From Streptomyces olindensis (GTDB lineage: Bacteria; Actinomycetota; Actinomycetes; Streptomycetales; Streptomycetaceae): a DNA stretch of 47,792 nt. The position numbers were made by a program, and so were the translations under genes. The stretch covers positions 1 through 47,792 of the forward strand of contig JJOH01000036.1 of the NCBI GenBank assembly GCA_000696115.1, in the 5' to 3' direction. Below are positions 8,377 to 16,954 of the stretch, piece by piece; within the stretch, counting starts at the first letter, position 1, and each line of letters begins with the position of its first letter. The notes under the pieces were generated by a model that saw nothing but the letters and a program-made list of their open reading frames with translations, was not told the DNA's origin and did not search any database.

Positions 8377-8952
8377 ATGCCCGAAGAACCGGCTCCCCGT
8401 CTGCTCGACGCCCGCTCACTGCGCGGACTGGCTCATCCCCTGCGGATGCAGCTGCTGATCGCGCTGCGACGCGGCGGACCCGCCACCGCCTCCCAACTGG
8501 CGGAGAAACTGGGCGAGTCGAGCGGTGCCACCAGTTATCACCTGCGGCAGCTCGCCGCGCACGGCTTCGTCGCGGACGATCCTGAGCGCGGCAAAGGCCG
8601 GGAGCGCTGGTGGAAAGCCATGGACCAGGGCGTCCAGCTCGACGAGACCCTGATCAAGGACCCCGATCCGGCTGTGCGCGGAGCCGTCGCCCTGTTCCGC
8701 TACGAGCTCGCGAACGTGCACACCAGGGAGATCGCCACCTGGCTCGGCACCGCGAACGACTGGGCCGAGGAATGGGACGGCGCCACCGACCTGAGCGACT
8801 TCACCCTACGGCTCACTCCGGACCTCGCCCGTGAGCTGATCGGCAGGATGCACGAACTCGTCCAGAGCTACCGCCCCCTGTCCGAGGGCACCCCGGACGC
8901 CGAAACGGTACGCGTCCACACGCACGTCTTCCCCACCCAGACGAAGCTGTGA
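8377..8952 (+). CDS. ArsR-type winged-helix regulator
   Basis: A 191-residue DNA-binding protein. The N-terminal third (about 9-80) is an ArsR-type winged helix: ARSLRGLAHPLRMQLLIAL, then TASQLAEKLGESSGATSYHL as the recognition helix and ERWWKAM closing the wing. No CxC or other metal-binding cysteines are present (the protein has none), so it is not a metal sensor of the classical sort. The C-terminal two thirds are helical and may bind a ligand or dimerise. The ATG at 8377 was chosen over an in-frame ATG at 8338 because the latter would put the big dyad operator inside the coding region. With the ATG only 4 bp past the dyad, the mRNA may be leaderless. Confidence 0.88.
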   Translation: MPEEPAPRLLDARSLRGLAHPLRMQLLIALRRGGPATASQLAEKLGESSGATSYHLRQLAAHGFVADDPERGKGRERWWKAMDQGVQLDETLIKDPDPAVRGAVALFRYELANVHTREIATWLGTANDWAEEWDGATDLSDFTLRLTPDLARELIGRMHELVQSYRPLSEGTPDAETVRVHTHVFPTQTKL

Positions 8953-8965
8953 GAGGCCATCACCC

Positions 8966-9157
8966 ATGCACCCGGACATCCACCTCACCCTGCACCACAC
9001 CCGCGCCGCCGAGCTCCGTGACCAGGCATCCACGCCCCTCACCCGCGCCCCGAAGGACGCCCTCCGCATCCGCCTCGGCTGGACCCTCGTGGAGCTCGGT
9101 TTAAGACTCGCCACCCGGCCGGGGACGGCAGCCCCCCGCCCACTGACCGCCCACTAA
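8966..9157 (+). CDS. Small hypothetical protein, 63 residues
   Basis: The ORF starts 13 bp after the ArsR-type gene, with GAGAGG as a good ribosome site before ATG 8966, so the two are probably one transcript. The protein is basic and rich in His, Leu and Arg (start MHPDIHLTLHHTRAAELRD). It has one amphipathic segment (RIRLGWTLVELGLRLATR) and no signal or clear membrane span. I recall similar small proteins next to regulators in other Streptomyces genomes, but none with a known function. Its last 4 bp overlap the stop of the convergent protease gene. Confidence 0.6.
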   Translation: MHPDIHLTLHHTRAAELRDQASTPLTRAPKDALRIRLGWTLVELGLRLATRPGTAAPRPLTAH

Positions 9158-9945
9158 CAGCTCGGCACGGACCCCTTGCCCGTCTCCAGGGCCACCAGGG
9201 AACTCACCGTGCTCTTCAGCGTGGTCACCGGGATCAGCCGCAGCCCTTCCGGCAGTTCCGCCCGCGCGTCCGCGCACTCCGCCTTCGGCACCAGGAACAC
9301 CGTCGCACCGTCCCGCTTCGCGGCCTGCGTCTTGAGGGAGACACCGCCCACCGCACCGACCGTGCCGTCCGCGGCGATCGTGCCCGTACCGGCGATGACC
9401 CGCCCCCCGGTGAGATCCGCACCGGTACCGTCACCGTCGAGCTTGTCGACGATCCCCAGGGAGAACAGCAGGCCCGCGCTGGGCCCGCCCACGTCGGCGA
9501 GCCTCAGGCTGACCTCGACGTCCTCGGCGTCGAGGCCGAGGTAGCCCAGCGCCGCCTGCGTCGCCGCGTCCTGGGACTCCTTCATCTGCTTCTCGTTGTG
9601 CCGCTCGATCTCCTTGACGCTGTCCCCGCTCGGGTAGAGGGCGTCGCGCGGCATGACGGCCTCGTCGGTGCGGAACCAGCCGTCGAGGACGTCGGAGAGC
9701 GAGACGCGGGTGTCGGGGGAGGTCGCCACGATGGTCGTCATGCGCAGCTGTCCGCGGGTCTCCCGGGTCGGCGCCCCCGAGATGGTGATCACCGGCTCGC
9801 CCTTGTGCTCGCCGAGCACGTTCGCCGTCTCGCCCGGCTGCGCCACCGAGAACGGCAGCGGCGCGAACACCGCCGTGGCGAGCAGGGCCACGACGGGCAG
9901 GGCGCAGACGGCGATGGCCTGGGGGCGCGTGAGGCGAGAGAACAC
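9154..9945 (-). CDS. Membrane-anchored Lon-type (S16) serine protease
   Basis: A 263-residue protein with one N-terminal membrane anchor (about 8-30) and an extracytoplasmic proteolytic domain of the Lon (S16) fold. The catalytic dyad is visible: Ser156 in DVGGPSAGLLFSLG and Lys205 in VGAVGGVSLKTQAAKRDGA. The conserved GTGTI and VFLVPKAEC segments are also present. Actinobacterial YlbL-like relatives of about 340 residues carry a PDZ domain between anchor and protease; here the 35-115 region is too short and does not look like PDZ, so this is the compact version. Its substrate is unknown. The start ATG at 9945 gives a normal short n-region (MFSRLTRPQ). Confidence 0.85.
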   Translation of the reverse strand: MFSRLTRPQAIAVCALPVVALLATAVFAPLPFSVAQPGETANVLGEHKGEPVITISGAPTRETRGQLRMTTIVATSPDTRVSLSDVLDGWFRTDEAVMPRDALYPSGDSVKEIERHNEKQMKESQDAATQAALGYLGLDAEDVEVSLRLADVGGPSAGLLFSLGIVDKLDGDGTGADLTGGRVIAGTGTIAADGTVGAVGGVSLKTQAAKRDGATVFLVPKAECADARAELPEGLRLIPVTTLKSTVSSLVALETGKGSVPSC

Positions 9946-10006
9946 GGGATCAATCTAACGCGGGGGCGGGACGCGGCCGGTCCCAGGTCACCACAGCCCG
10001 CCCGCG

Positions 10007-10178
10007 GCACGGCCACCCGCCAGCGCAGGCACGGCCACCCGCCAGCGCAGGCACGGCCACCCGCCAGCGCGGGCACCGCCGCCCGTCAACGCGGGCACCG
10101 CCGCCCGCCAGCGCGGGGACGGCCGCCCTCAGCGCCGCACGGCCGCCCTCAGCGCCGCACGGCCGCCCGTCAGCGCAG
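10007..10178. repeat. 22-bp minisatellite, eight units
   Basis: Eight tandem units lie head to tail: 10007, 10029, 10051, 10073, 10095 (22 bp each), 10117 and 10137 (20 bp) and 10157 (22 bp). The first two units are identical (GCACGGCCACCCGCCAGCGC plus AG) and the others differ by one to a few bases. The last unit contains the stop codon and final two codons of the IclR gene, so the array looks like an expansion from that gene's 3' end. No spacers are present, so it is not CRISPR. Confidence 0.9.
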
Positions 10179-10811
10179 CGCGTCCGCGACCTCCCGGGCC
10201 GCTTCGACGACCCGCTGCCCGACCCGCTCCGGCACCACGTCGGCCAGCATCACCACGCCGACGCTGCCCTCGACGCCCGTCACGCCCAGCAGCGGGGCCG
10301 CGGCCCCGCACGCCCCGGCCTCCAGCTCGCCGTGCGTCAGGGTGTAGCCGGGTTCCGCCATCGGGTGCTGCCGGGCGGCGAGGATCGCCTTGCCGGCGGC
10401 GCCGCGGTCCAGGGGATGCCGGAACCCGGCCCGGTAGGCGACGTGGTAGTCCGTCCAGGTCGGCTCGACGACGGCCACGGCGAGCGCGTCCGCCCCGTCC
10501 ACCAGGGTCAGATGCGCCGTGGCCCCGATGTCCTCGGCCAGCGACCGCAGCGCCGGCATCGCCGCCTCCCGCACCAGCGGATGGACCTGCCGTCCCAGCC
10601 GCAGCACACCGAGTCCGACGCGGGCACGTCCGCCCAGGTCACGGCGTATGAGTGCGTGCTGTTCCAGTGTGGCGAGCAACCGGTACACCACGGTCCGGTT
10701 CACGCCCAGCCTGAGGGAGAGCTCGGTCACGGTCAGCCCGTGGTCCGTGTCGGCGAGCAGCTTGAGGACCCGCAGTCCCCTGTCGAGCGTCTGGGAGGTC
10801 TCCGCGGTCAC
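10170..10811 (-). CDS. IclR family transcriptional regulator
   Basis: A 213-residue regulator. It has an N-terminal winged helix (TLDRGLRVLKLLADTDHGLT, then LSLRLGVNRTVVYRLLATLEQ) and the IclR effector domain (SLAEDIGATAHLTLVDG, then AYRAGFRHPLDRGAAGKAIL). The effector domain is somewhat shorter than in typical 250-residue IclR proteins. The GTG at 10811 was chosen over the GTG at 10820 because AAGGAG lies 8 nt before 10811 but directly abuts 10820. Target genes are not evident from the neighbourhood. The gene's last codons merge into the minisatellite downstream. Confidence 0.9.
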   Translation of the reverse strand: MTAETSQTLDRGLRVLKLLADTDHGLTVTELSLRLGVNRTVVYRLLATLEQHALIRRDLGGRARVGLGVLRLGRQVHPLVREAAMPALRSLAEDIGATAHLTLVDGADALAVAVVEPTWTDYHVAYRAGFRHPLDRGAAGKAILAARQHPMAEPGYTLTHGELEAGACGAAAPLLGVTGVEGSVGVVMLADVVPERVGQRVVEAAREVADALR

Positions 10812-11104
10812 GACGCCCACTCCTTAGTGGTGAGGTCGGCGGCCCCCCGGTCGGCGGATGCGTCACCGAGTCCCGTCGGCAACGCGCTTCAGAGGCCGCC
10901 GATCGGCCGGCGGCCCGGCCTGTCCGGACCGCGTCGCTTCACGGCTGCGCTCCGCGGCGGCGCTGCCACGGGGCGTGTGCGTAGCGGGACAGTAGCGAAG
11001 GGGGTTCGCTGAGCGGAAGGCTCCGTCCAGAATCCGGGCAGTGATCGTCGCGTGCTGCCGCGGTTTGCGGTGGTATGCGCCCGTCGGCCGCAAGGGGGGC
11101 TGCG
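10812..11104. other. Intergenic region between the IclR and helicase genes
   Basis: 293 bp without a convincing ORF. It holds the IclR ribosome site (10820-10826), and a 7-bp-arm hairpin at 10895-10914 (GCCGCCG, loop ATCGGC, CGGCGGC) that may end the helicase transcript. I see no other structure. Confidence 0.5.
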
Positions 11105-12904
11105 TCACTTCATGCGCGTTGCCCACTCCTGCACCTTGGCGATCCGCTGCCGCAGCTGCCCCGCCGTCGCCTCAGCCGCCGGAGGCCCCCCGCACACGCG
11201 CCGCAGTTCGGTGTGGATCACGCCGTGCGGCTTGCCGCTCTGGTGAACGTACGCGCCGACCATCGTGTTGAGCTGCCGCCGCAACTCCATCATCTCCTTG
11301 TGGGAGACCACGGGCCGCCGCTCGGCTGGCAGTTCGAGCAGGTCGGCCTCCTCGTCCGGCTTCTTGCGGCTGTGCGCGATCTGCCGGGCCTGCCGCTTCT
11401 GCAGCAGCAGCTGGACCTGGTCCGGTTCGAGCAGTCCCGGGATGCCGAGGTAGTCCTGCTCCTCCTCGCTCCCCGGGTGGGCCTGCATGCCGAACTCGGC
11501 GCCGTTGTACATGACCCGGTCGAAGACGGCGTCGGACTCCAGCGCCTCGAAGGGCAGCATGTCCTGCTCGCCGGTGTCCTCGTCCTGCTCCTTGTTCGCC
11601 TCGTCCATCTCCTTCTCGGACTCGGCGTAGGGGTCCTCCTCACCCTCCTTCTTGGGCTTGTCGAGGACGTGGTCGCGCTCGCGCTCCATCTCGTTGGCGA
11701 AGGAGAGCAGGTCGGGCACGGTCGGCAGGAACACGGAGGCGGTCTCGCCGCGGCGCCGGGACCGTACGAAACGCCCGACGGCCTGTGCGAAGAACAGTGG
11801 CGTCGAGATGGTCGTGGCGTACACGCCGACCGCGAGACGCGGCACGTCGACGCCCTCGGACACCATCCGCACCGCGACCATCCACCGGTCGGTGTTGTTG
11901 CTGAACTCGTCGATCCGCTCGGAGGCGCCGGAGTCGTCGGACAGCACGAGGGTCGCGCTGGTGCCGGTGATCTCCCGGATGAGCTTGGCGTACGCGCGCG
12001 CCGAGTCCTGGTCGGAGGCGATGACCAGCGCGCCCGCGTCCGGGATGGCCTTCCGGACCTCGGTCAGCCGCTGGTCGGCGGCGCGCAGCACGGCCGGCAT
12101 CCACTCGCCGCGCGGATCGAGCGCGGTCCGCCAGGCCTGGCTGATGGCGTCCTTCGTCATGGGCTCGCCGAGCCGGGCGGCGATCTCGTCACCGGCCTTG
12201 GTGCGCCAGCGCATGTTGCCGCTGTAGGAGAGGAAGATGACCGGCCGGACGACGTTGTCGGCGAGGGCGTTGCCGTAGCCGTAGGTGTAGTCGGCGGCGG
12301 AGCGCCGGATCCCGTCGTTCCCCTCCTCGTACGTCACGAAGGGGATGGGGTTGGTGTCGGACCGGAACGGCGTACCGGTCAGGGCGAGCCGGCGGGTGGC
12401 GGGCTCGAAGGCCTCCAGACAGGCCTCGCCCCACGACTTGCTGTCACCGGCGTGGTGGATCTCGTCGAGGATGACGAGGGTCTTGCGCTGCTCGACCCGG
12501 TTGCGGTGCAGCATGGGCCGGACACCGACACCGGCGTACGTCACGGCGACGCCGTGGTACTCCCGGCCGAGCGGCCCGGCGCTGTACTCGGGGTCGAGCT
12601 TGATCCCTATCCGGGCGGCGGCCTCGGCCCACTGCTTCTTCAGGTGCTCGGTCGGGGCGACGACGGTCACCTGCTGCACGACGTGGTGGTGCAGCAGCCA
12701 GGACGCCAGCGTCAGCGCGAAGGTCGTCTTGCCGGCGCCGGGGGTGGCGACCGCCAGGAAGTCCCGCGGCTGCTCCTGGATGTACTTCTCCATCGCGCCC
12801 TGCTGCCAGGCGCGGAGCTTGCTGGCGGTGCCCCAGGGGGCGCGCCCGGGGAACGCCGGGGAGAGGTGGTGCGAGGCAGAGCTGGTGCCGGCGGTGGTAG
12901 TCAC
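11105..12904 (-). CDS. DEAD/DEAH-box (superfamily 2) helicase
   Basis: A 599-residue superfamily 2 helicase. Motif I is ATPGAGKT (residues 53-60), motif II DEIH (147-150), motif III LTGTPF, and motif VI QAVGRFVRSRRRG. Between and after these lies the helicase C domain (IASDQDSARAYAKLI, MVSEGVDVPRLAVGVY). The last 200 residues contain an acidic stretch (KKEGEEDPYAESEKEMDEAN) and a conserved tail not shared with UvrB or RecQ. The family is almost invariant across Streptomyces as I remember it, suggesting a housekeeping job in DNA repair or RNA handling, but its substrate is not known to me. The GTG at 12904 was chosen because the conserved sequence begins there; a longer frame to 13045 is open but shows no ribosome site. 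Confidence 0.9.
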   Translation of the reverse strand: MTTTAGTSSASHHLSPAFPGRAPWGTASKLRAWQQGAMEKYIQEQPRDFLAVATPGAGKTTFALTLASWLLHHHVVQQVTVVAPTEHLKKQWAEAAARIGIKLDPEYSAGPLGREYHGVAVTYAGVGVRPMLHRNRVEQRKTLVILDEIHHAGDSKSWGEACLEAFEPATRRLALTGTPFRSDTNPIPFVTYEEGNDGIRRSAADYTYGYGNALADNVVRPVIFLSYSGNMRWRTKAGDEIAARLGEPMTKDAISQAWRTALDPRGEWMPAVLRAADQRLTEVRKAIPDAGALVIASDQDSARAYAKLIREITGTSATLVLSDDSGASERIDEFSNNTDRWMVAVRMVSEGVDVPRLAVGVYATTISTPLFFAQAVGRFVRSRRRGETASVFLPTVPDLLSFANEMERERDHVLDKPKKEGEEDPYAESEKEMDEANKEQDEDTGEQDMLPFEALESDAVFDRVMYNGAEFGMQAHPGSEEEQDYLGIPGLLEPDQVQLLLQKRQARQIAHSRKKPDEEADLLELPAERRPVVSHKEMMELRRQLNTMVGAYVHQSGKPHGVIHTELRRVCGGPPAAEATAGQLRQRIAKVQEWATRMK

Positions 12905-13081
12905 GGTCTCCGTTGGGGGTCGGGCGGCTCGTTCGAGGGAGCCTGACGGCTCGGCTACGTATGACAACCGGGCCACCCTACCGGCGCGCCCCACCGGCCC
13001 ACGCGCGGACCGGGCCACGTCCCTCACGGGTGGGACCGACGTCACAGCTCCGTCTCACCACGGCGGGGTCCGCGAACGGGA

Positions 13082-14563
13082 CTACGGCCGTCGCTCCCGC
13101 AGGCGCGTCGACACCCACGCGCCCGCCAGGGCCACCGCCGCCATCGGCAGGAACACCGCGGCGAAGGCGGCCGGGTGGGAGCCGGAGGTATGGGTGGTGG
13201 TGTGGGTGACGGTGCCGCCGCCCAGGGCGGCGAAGGCGGCGCCGCCGGCGGAGAGGAGGAGGACGTTGGAGAGGCCGTCGGAGATCTGCAGGGCGGCGGA
13301 GTTGGTGCCGGCCTCCTCGGGGGCGGAGAGCTTGAGCAGGAGCACGCTCGTGGAGGAGATGACGAGCCCCATGCCGAAGCAGCCGAAGGCCCAGGCGACG
13401 GCGAGGGTCCAGACCGGCACGGAGTCGACGAGCACACTCGGTGCCGTGGCGACGGCCGCCGCCACCAGCAGCATCCCGACGGTCGTCAGCCGCTCCCGGT
13501 ACGGTTCGAGCCGCGACCGCGACTGCACCCACGAGCCCAGCGCCCACGTCCCGCCGCCCGCCGCGAGGGAGAAGCCGGCCAGCGTCGGACTGAGCCCGCG
13601 CTGGGTGACCAGCATCAGCGGCACGAACGACTCCGCGGCGATGAACGACCCCGCGGCGACGCCGCGCAGCAGCACGACCGACGGCAGCCCGCGGGCGGCC
13701 CGGTAGGTCCCGCGCGGGAGCAGCCCGAGCACGGCGGGCACGAGCAGGGCCACGCCGAGCGCCCCCGGTACCAGGGACAGCGGGCGCAGGTCCTGGGCCG
13801 CGTACTGGAGGAGGCCGGCGCCGAGGGAGATGGCGAGGGCGAGGCGGATGCGACGGCGGCCGGAGGAAGCCCTCGTGCCGGGGGCGGCCTTCCCGCCGAG
13901 GGCGGGCGGCTCTCCCACCGGCCCGGACGCCCGGCGCCGTATCTGCGGCAGGGCGAGCGCGAGCGGGAACACGACCAGGGCGGGTATCCCCAGGAACACC
14001 CACCGCCAGCCGAGCCGCTCGGTCACCGTGCCGGCGGCGAGGGGGCCGACGATCGACGGCAGGATCCAGCTCGCGGCGAACGCGGCCATGATGGCCGGCC
14101 GCAACCGCTCCGGATAGGCCCGCCCGACGACGACGTACAGCGCGACGATCACCAGTCCGCCGCCGAGCCCCTGCACGGCCCGCCCCAGGATGAACACCCA
14201 CATCGCCCCGGCCGTCCCGGACATCAGCAGCCCCGCCCCGAAGGAGGCGATGCCCGCCGACAACGGCCCGAGCGGCCCACGCCGGTCCGACCACTGCCCC
14301 GCGAGCACCATCCCGAACAGGCTGGTCGTGAAGTACCCGGAGAACGCGAAGGCGTACAGCGCCACCCCGTCCAACTCCCGCGCGGCGACCGGCATCGCCG
14401 TACCGACGGCCGTCGCCTCGAAGGCGATGAGCAGCACGACGGAGACGATCCCGACGCTCAACGCCCGGTAGGCCCGCCCCAGCACGCCCTCGTCACCCTC
14501 GTCGAGAGAGGGCGGGACAACGGCACCCACGACATCGGCGTCACGCGGCTTGGAGTCAGGCAT
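13082..14563 (-). CDS. MFS transporter, drug-exporter type
   Basis: A 493-residue membrane protein with about 12 hydrophobic helices. The MFS motif A loop GQWSDRRGPLGPL lies after helix 2, and the antiporter-type motif (ILPSIVGPLAAGTVTERLGWRWVFLG) lies in helices 5-6. These are signs of a proton-driven exporter of the DHA group. A polar loop of about 45 residues separates the two halves. The substrate is unknown. The ATG at 14563 (MPDSKPRDAD) was preferred; a GTG at 14584 would add seven residues. Upstream is the tRNA-like element on the other strand. Confidence 0.88.
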   Translation of the reverse strand: MPDSKPRDADVVGAVVPPSLDEGDEGVLGRAYRALSVGIVSVVLLIAFEATAVGTAMPVAARELDGVALYAFAFSGYFTTSLFGMVLAGQWSDRRGPLGPLSAGIASFGAGLLMSGTAGAMWVFILGRAVQGLGGGLVIVALYVVVGRAYPERLRPAIMAAFAASWILPSIVGPLAAGTVTERLGWRWVFLGIPALVVFPLALALPQIRRRASGPVGEPPALGGKAAPGTRASSGRRRIRLALAISLGAGLLQYAAQDLRPLSLVPGALGVALLVPAVLGLLPRGTYRAARGLPSVVLLRGVAAGSFIAAESFVPLMLVTQRGLSPTLAGFSLAAGGGTWALGSWVQSRSRLEPYRERLTTVGMLLVAAAVATAPSVLVDSVPVWTLAVAWAFGCFGMGLVISSTSVLLLKLSAPEEAGTNSAALQISDGLSNVLLLSAGGAAFAALGGGTVTHTTTHTSGSHPAAFAAVFLPMAAVALAGAWVSTRLRERRP

Positions 14564-14651
14564 GTCCGCCAGCGTAAGGCCCACACAGCACGTTGACCCC
14601 TGTCGCGAGACGGCCCTCGCCTGGGACCTTGGTCGTACGCCCCTCCTTTCG

Positions 14652-14753
14652 GACAGTCCCGCCCGAGTGGTTCAGGGGCTCGCCTGCGCCGCATACATCA
14701 GCGAGCTCCGCTCGCGGGGAGTTACGCGGGTTCGAATCCCGCCACGGCCTCCA
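14652..14753 (+). pseudogene. Class II tRNA-like remnant
   Basis: The 3' part is a textbook tRNA end: T-arm GCGGG-TTCGAAT-CCCGC (14726-14742), then CACGGCC, T and an encoded CCA (14751-14753). A D-arm-like stretch GCCCGAGTGGTTCAGGGG (14661-14678) and a variable-arm-like hairpin CTCC...GGAG (about 14706-14721) suggest a Ser/Leu-type (class II) tRNA. But the anticodon arm is replaced by a 9-bp hairpin with a 17-nt loop (14676-14709), and the 5' acceptor strand does not pair with CACGGCC. It is therefore probably a decayed tRNA, or a tRNA 3' end left by an integration event. No integrase is nearby. Confidence 0.55.
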
Positions 14754-14784
14754 TGAGCAGCCGGACGCGACGGTGAAGGCTTCG

Positions 14785-15273
14785 TCAGCCGGCGTTCGGC
14801 AGGGCCCCCGGGTCGGCTTCCCTGTCGGCCTGTCGCCGGGCCCGGCGTGCGTTCTCCGCGCGTACGGCGTCCAGCCAACGCCAGAGGCCGATCTCCTCCA
14901 GTCTCAGACCGGGGCAGGCGATCCGGTGCGGTACGCGGCACACCGCGCCCGGCGCGGGCTCGTCCTCGCGGCTGTTCCAGGCTGTGCCGTTGGCGTCCAC
15001 GTACCAGCGGTGCCACGCGGGCACCATGTGCGCGGGCACGGGCAGGTCCGGTTCGAGGAGGACGTGCCAGCCGTAGTAGGTGACACGCCGGTCGCCCACG
15101 AGTCCGCAGTTGGGGCAGAGCGGTGGAGCGGGGGGCTCCGGGCCGGTGGCGCCCTCCAGTGCCGCCTGGGCACGGTCGGTCTTCTCCCACGGCTGCGGCG
15201 CGTCGGGCGGCGGTTGGCGGTGTCCGTCGGGGTCGGGTAACGGGATGATGGTCGACTCTCCTGTGTCCCCCAT
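14785..15273 (-). CDS. DUF6083 domain protein
   Basis: A 162-residue soluble protein. The conserved core is CPNCGLVGDRRVTYYGWHVLLEP, followed by WYVDANGTAWN and CRVPHRIACPGL, matching what I remember of DUF6083, a family seen in Streptomyces with no assigned function. The CxxC pair and the later cysteines may bind zinc. N- and C-terminal tails are proline-rich and arginine-rich respectively. The ATG at 15273 is assumed; the conserved part would fit shorter starts too. It is divergent from the hydrolase/MerR pair. Confidence 0.75.
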   Translation of the reverse strand: MGDTGESTIIPLPDPDGHRQPPPDAPQPWEKTDRAQAALEGATGPEPPAPPLCPNCGLVGDRRVTYYGWHVLLEPDLPVPAHMVPAWHRWYVDANGTAWNSREDEPAPGAVCRVPHRIACPGLRLEEIGLWRWLDAVRAENARRARRQADREADPGALPNAG

Positions 15274-15386
15274 GGTGTAAGCATGCGGGAGGCGTCCAGG
15301 AGGAGGGGAGGGCGCGTCCAGGGCGCAACGGGGGCTCGATACGGCCGCTGCCGCGCTTGACCCTGACGCAGGGGCAGCCTCCGAGC

Positions 15387-16169
15387 ATGGCCGGTATGGC
15401 TGACAGAAGCGACAACTCCCTGACGTGGTTCACCGTGCGGCACGACGGTGTCACCCTCCCGGTGTCCCGCGGCGGCCGAGGGCGGCCTCTGGTGCTGTGT
15501 CCGGGGCTGAGCTGTACGCAGGCCCACCTGGACGAGCTCATCGGGCTGTTGCGGCGTGACCACGACGTGGTGGCCTTCGATCTCCGGGGGCACGGGTCCG
15601 CGTCCCCCGCCGAGCGGTACTCCTTCGACGCCTTCCTGAGTGATCTCAGCGCCGTGATGGCGGCACTCGACCTGCCCTCGGCGCCTGTGCTCGTGGGCTA
15701 CTCCCTGGGCGCTGACCTCGCGGTGCACTACGCGGCTGAGTGTTCCGAGACCCTCGCCGGGCTGGTGCTCATCGACGGGGCGAATCCGCTGCCGGAGCCG
15801 TTCCTCACGGACGCCGATCTCGCGGAGTTCCGGGCCATGGCGGAGGAGGGCGCGACGCCTGACGTGTCGCTCACCGCCGAGGACGTCTTCGTCCTGGGCC
15901 TGGAGATGGATGTGGTCCGGGGCGGGATCCTCGACCGGTATCAGAGGATCGACCTGCCCGTGCACGTCATCATGTCCACCTCGATCGCCGGCGACGGCGC
16001 CGAAGGGCGGGCCCCTCGCCACAACCGACTCTGGCGTGCCGGTGTCGAGCGGCTCCTGCGCGAGCGGCCACACGTCTCGGCGGACTGGATCGACGCCGAC
16101 CATGGGCTGGTCTTCACGCATGCCCCTGACATCGCCGAGATCATCCGGAGCAGACTGGCCCCATGCTGA
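15387..16169 (+). CDS. Alpha/beta-fold hydrolase
   Basis: A 260-residue hydrolase. The nucleophile elbow is GYSLGAD with Ser106, the oxyanion region LVLCPGLSCTQAHLDEL precedes it, and DADHGLVFTH near the end carries the likely catalytic His. The RGHGSAS turn after strand 4 is typical of the epoxide hydrolase/haloperoxidase-like group. The reaction is unknown. ATG 15387 or ATG 15396 could be the start; both lack a strong ribosome site, and a GGGG lies 11 nt before 15387. The end overlaps the MerR gene by 7 bp, so the two are co-expressed and the regulator may sense the enzyme's substrate. Confidence 0.87.
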   Translation: MAGMADRSDNSLTWFTVRHDGVTLPVSRGGRGRPLVLCPGLSCTQAHLDELIGLLRRDHDVVAFDLRGHGSASPAERYSFDAFLSDLSAVMAALDLPSAPVLVGYSLGADLAVHYAAECSETLAGLVLIDGANPLPEPFLTDADLAEFRAMAEEGATPDVSLTAEDVFVLGLEMDVVRGGILDRYQRIDLPVHVIMSTSIAGDGAEGRAPRHNRLWRAGVERLLRERPHVSADWIDADHGLVFTHAPDIAEIIRSRLAPC

Positions 16170-16936
16170 CCATCGGCGAACTGGCGGCGTACGCAGGAGT
16201 CACCGTGCGCGCCGTGCGGCACTACCACGCCAAGGGACTGCTGCCCGAGCCGGAGCGCGACCACTCCGGATACCGGCGGTACGACGCCGGTGCCGTGGTC
16301 GAGCTGCTGCGGATCCGCACCCTCGCCGAGGCCGGGGTCCCGCTGGCGCGTGTGCGCGACATGCTCCAAGCCGGTGGGGAGGAGTTCGCCGCGGCGGTCG
16401 CGGACATCGACCGGCGGCTGGAGGCCGAGATCCGGGAGCGGCAGCGGCACCGCGAGCGCATCGCCCGGCTCGCTTCGGGGGACGGTCTGGCCCTGCCCGT
16501 CGAGGTCGTCGGTTTCCTCGACCGGCTGCGGGCGCTCGGCGTCGACGAGCGGATCGTCCGGGCCGAGCGCGACGGGTGGATCCCGCTGGCCGCACGCTCG
16601 CCCGAGCGCGTCGCGGAATGGATCGCACGCAAGCGGGAGCAGCTCACCGACCCGGAGTTCATCGACTTCTATCTGACCCTGGGCGAGGCGCTCGACCGGG
16701 GCGACGACGACCCGCGGCTGGTCGCGCTGGCCGACAGGGTGGCCGCCTACCTCACCAGGCTGGCCGAGGAACGGGGCGAGGAGTACGTCGGCGATGCCGG
16801 CGTCGAACCGGCGCTCGCCGAGCTGATGGACACGCTGGCGTTCGACACCGTGCCCTCCGCCCGTCGGCTGATCGAGCTGCTCAACCAGCGCGGGTGGGCG
16901 GGTTGGACCCGGCTGGAACGGGTCACACCGACGTGA
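16163..16936 (+). CDS. MerR family transcriptional regulator
   Basis: A 257-residue regulator. Its N-terminal winged helix is LTIGELAAYAGVTVRAVRHYHAKGLLP, with the MerR wing YRRYDAGAVVELLRI and a following dimerisation coiled coil (about 75-105, rich in Arg and Glu). The remaining 150 residues form a helical effector domain without a cysteine metal site, as in drug- or metabolite-sensing members. It overlaps the end of the hydrolase gene by 7 bp and probably controls this two-gene unit. The end is 18 bp from the stop of the convergent SUKH-4 gene. Confidence 0.92.
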   Translation: MLTIGELAAYAGVTVRAVRHYHAKGLLPEPERDHSGYRRYDAGAVVELLRIRTLAEAGVPLARVRDMLQAGGEEFAAAVADIDRRLEAEIRERQRHRERIARLASGDGLALPVEVVGFLDRLRALGVDERIVRAERDGWIPLAARSPERVAEWIARKREQLTDPEFIDFYLTLGEALDRGDDDPRLVALADRVAAYLTRLAEERGEEYVGDAGVEPALAELMDTLAFDTVPSARRLIELLNQRGWAGWTRLERVTPT

Positions 16937-16954
16937 CCGCGGGCCCGGGGTGTC

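Noticed and set aside
10007..10178. CRISPR array
   Set aside because: Units abut directly with no spacers and no cas genes are near.
11075..12946. 623-codon plus-strand frame opposite the helicase
   Set aside because: Antisense shadow without domains; the minus frame has all helicase motifs.
14630..14636. GGTCGTA as the missing 5' acceptor strand of the tRNA-like element
   Set aside because: It pairs with six of seven bases but sits about 26 nt too far upstream; probably chance.
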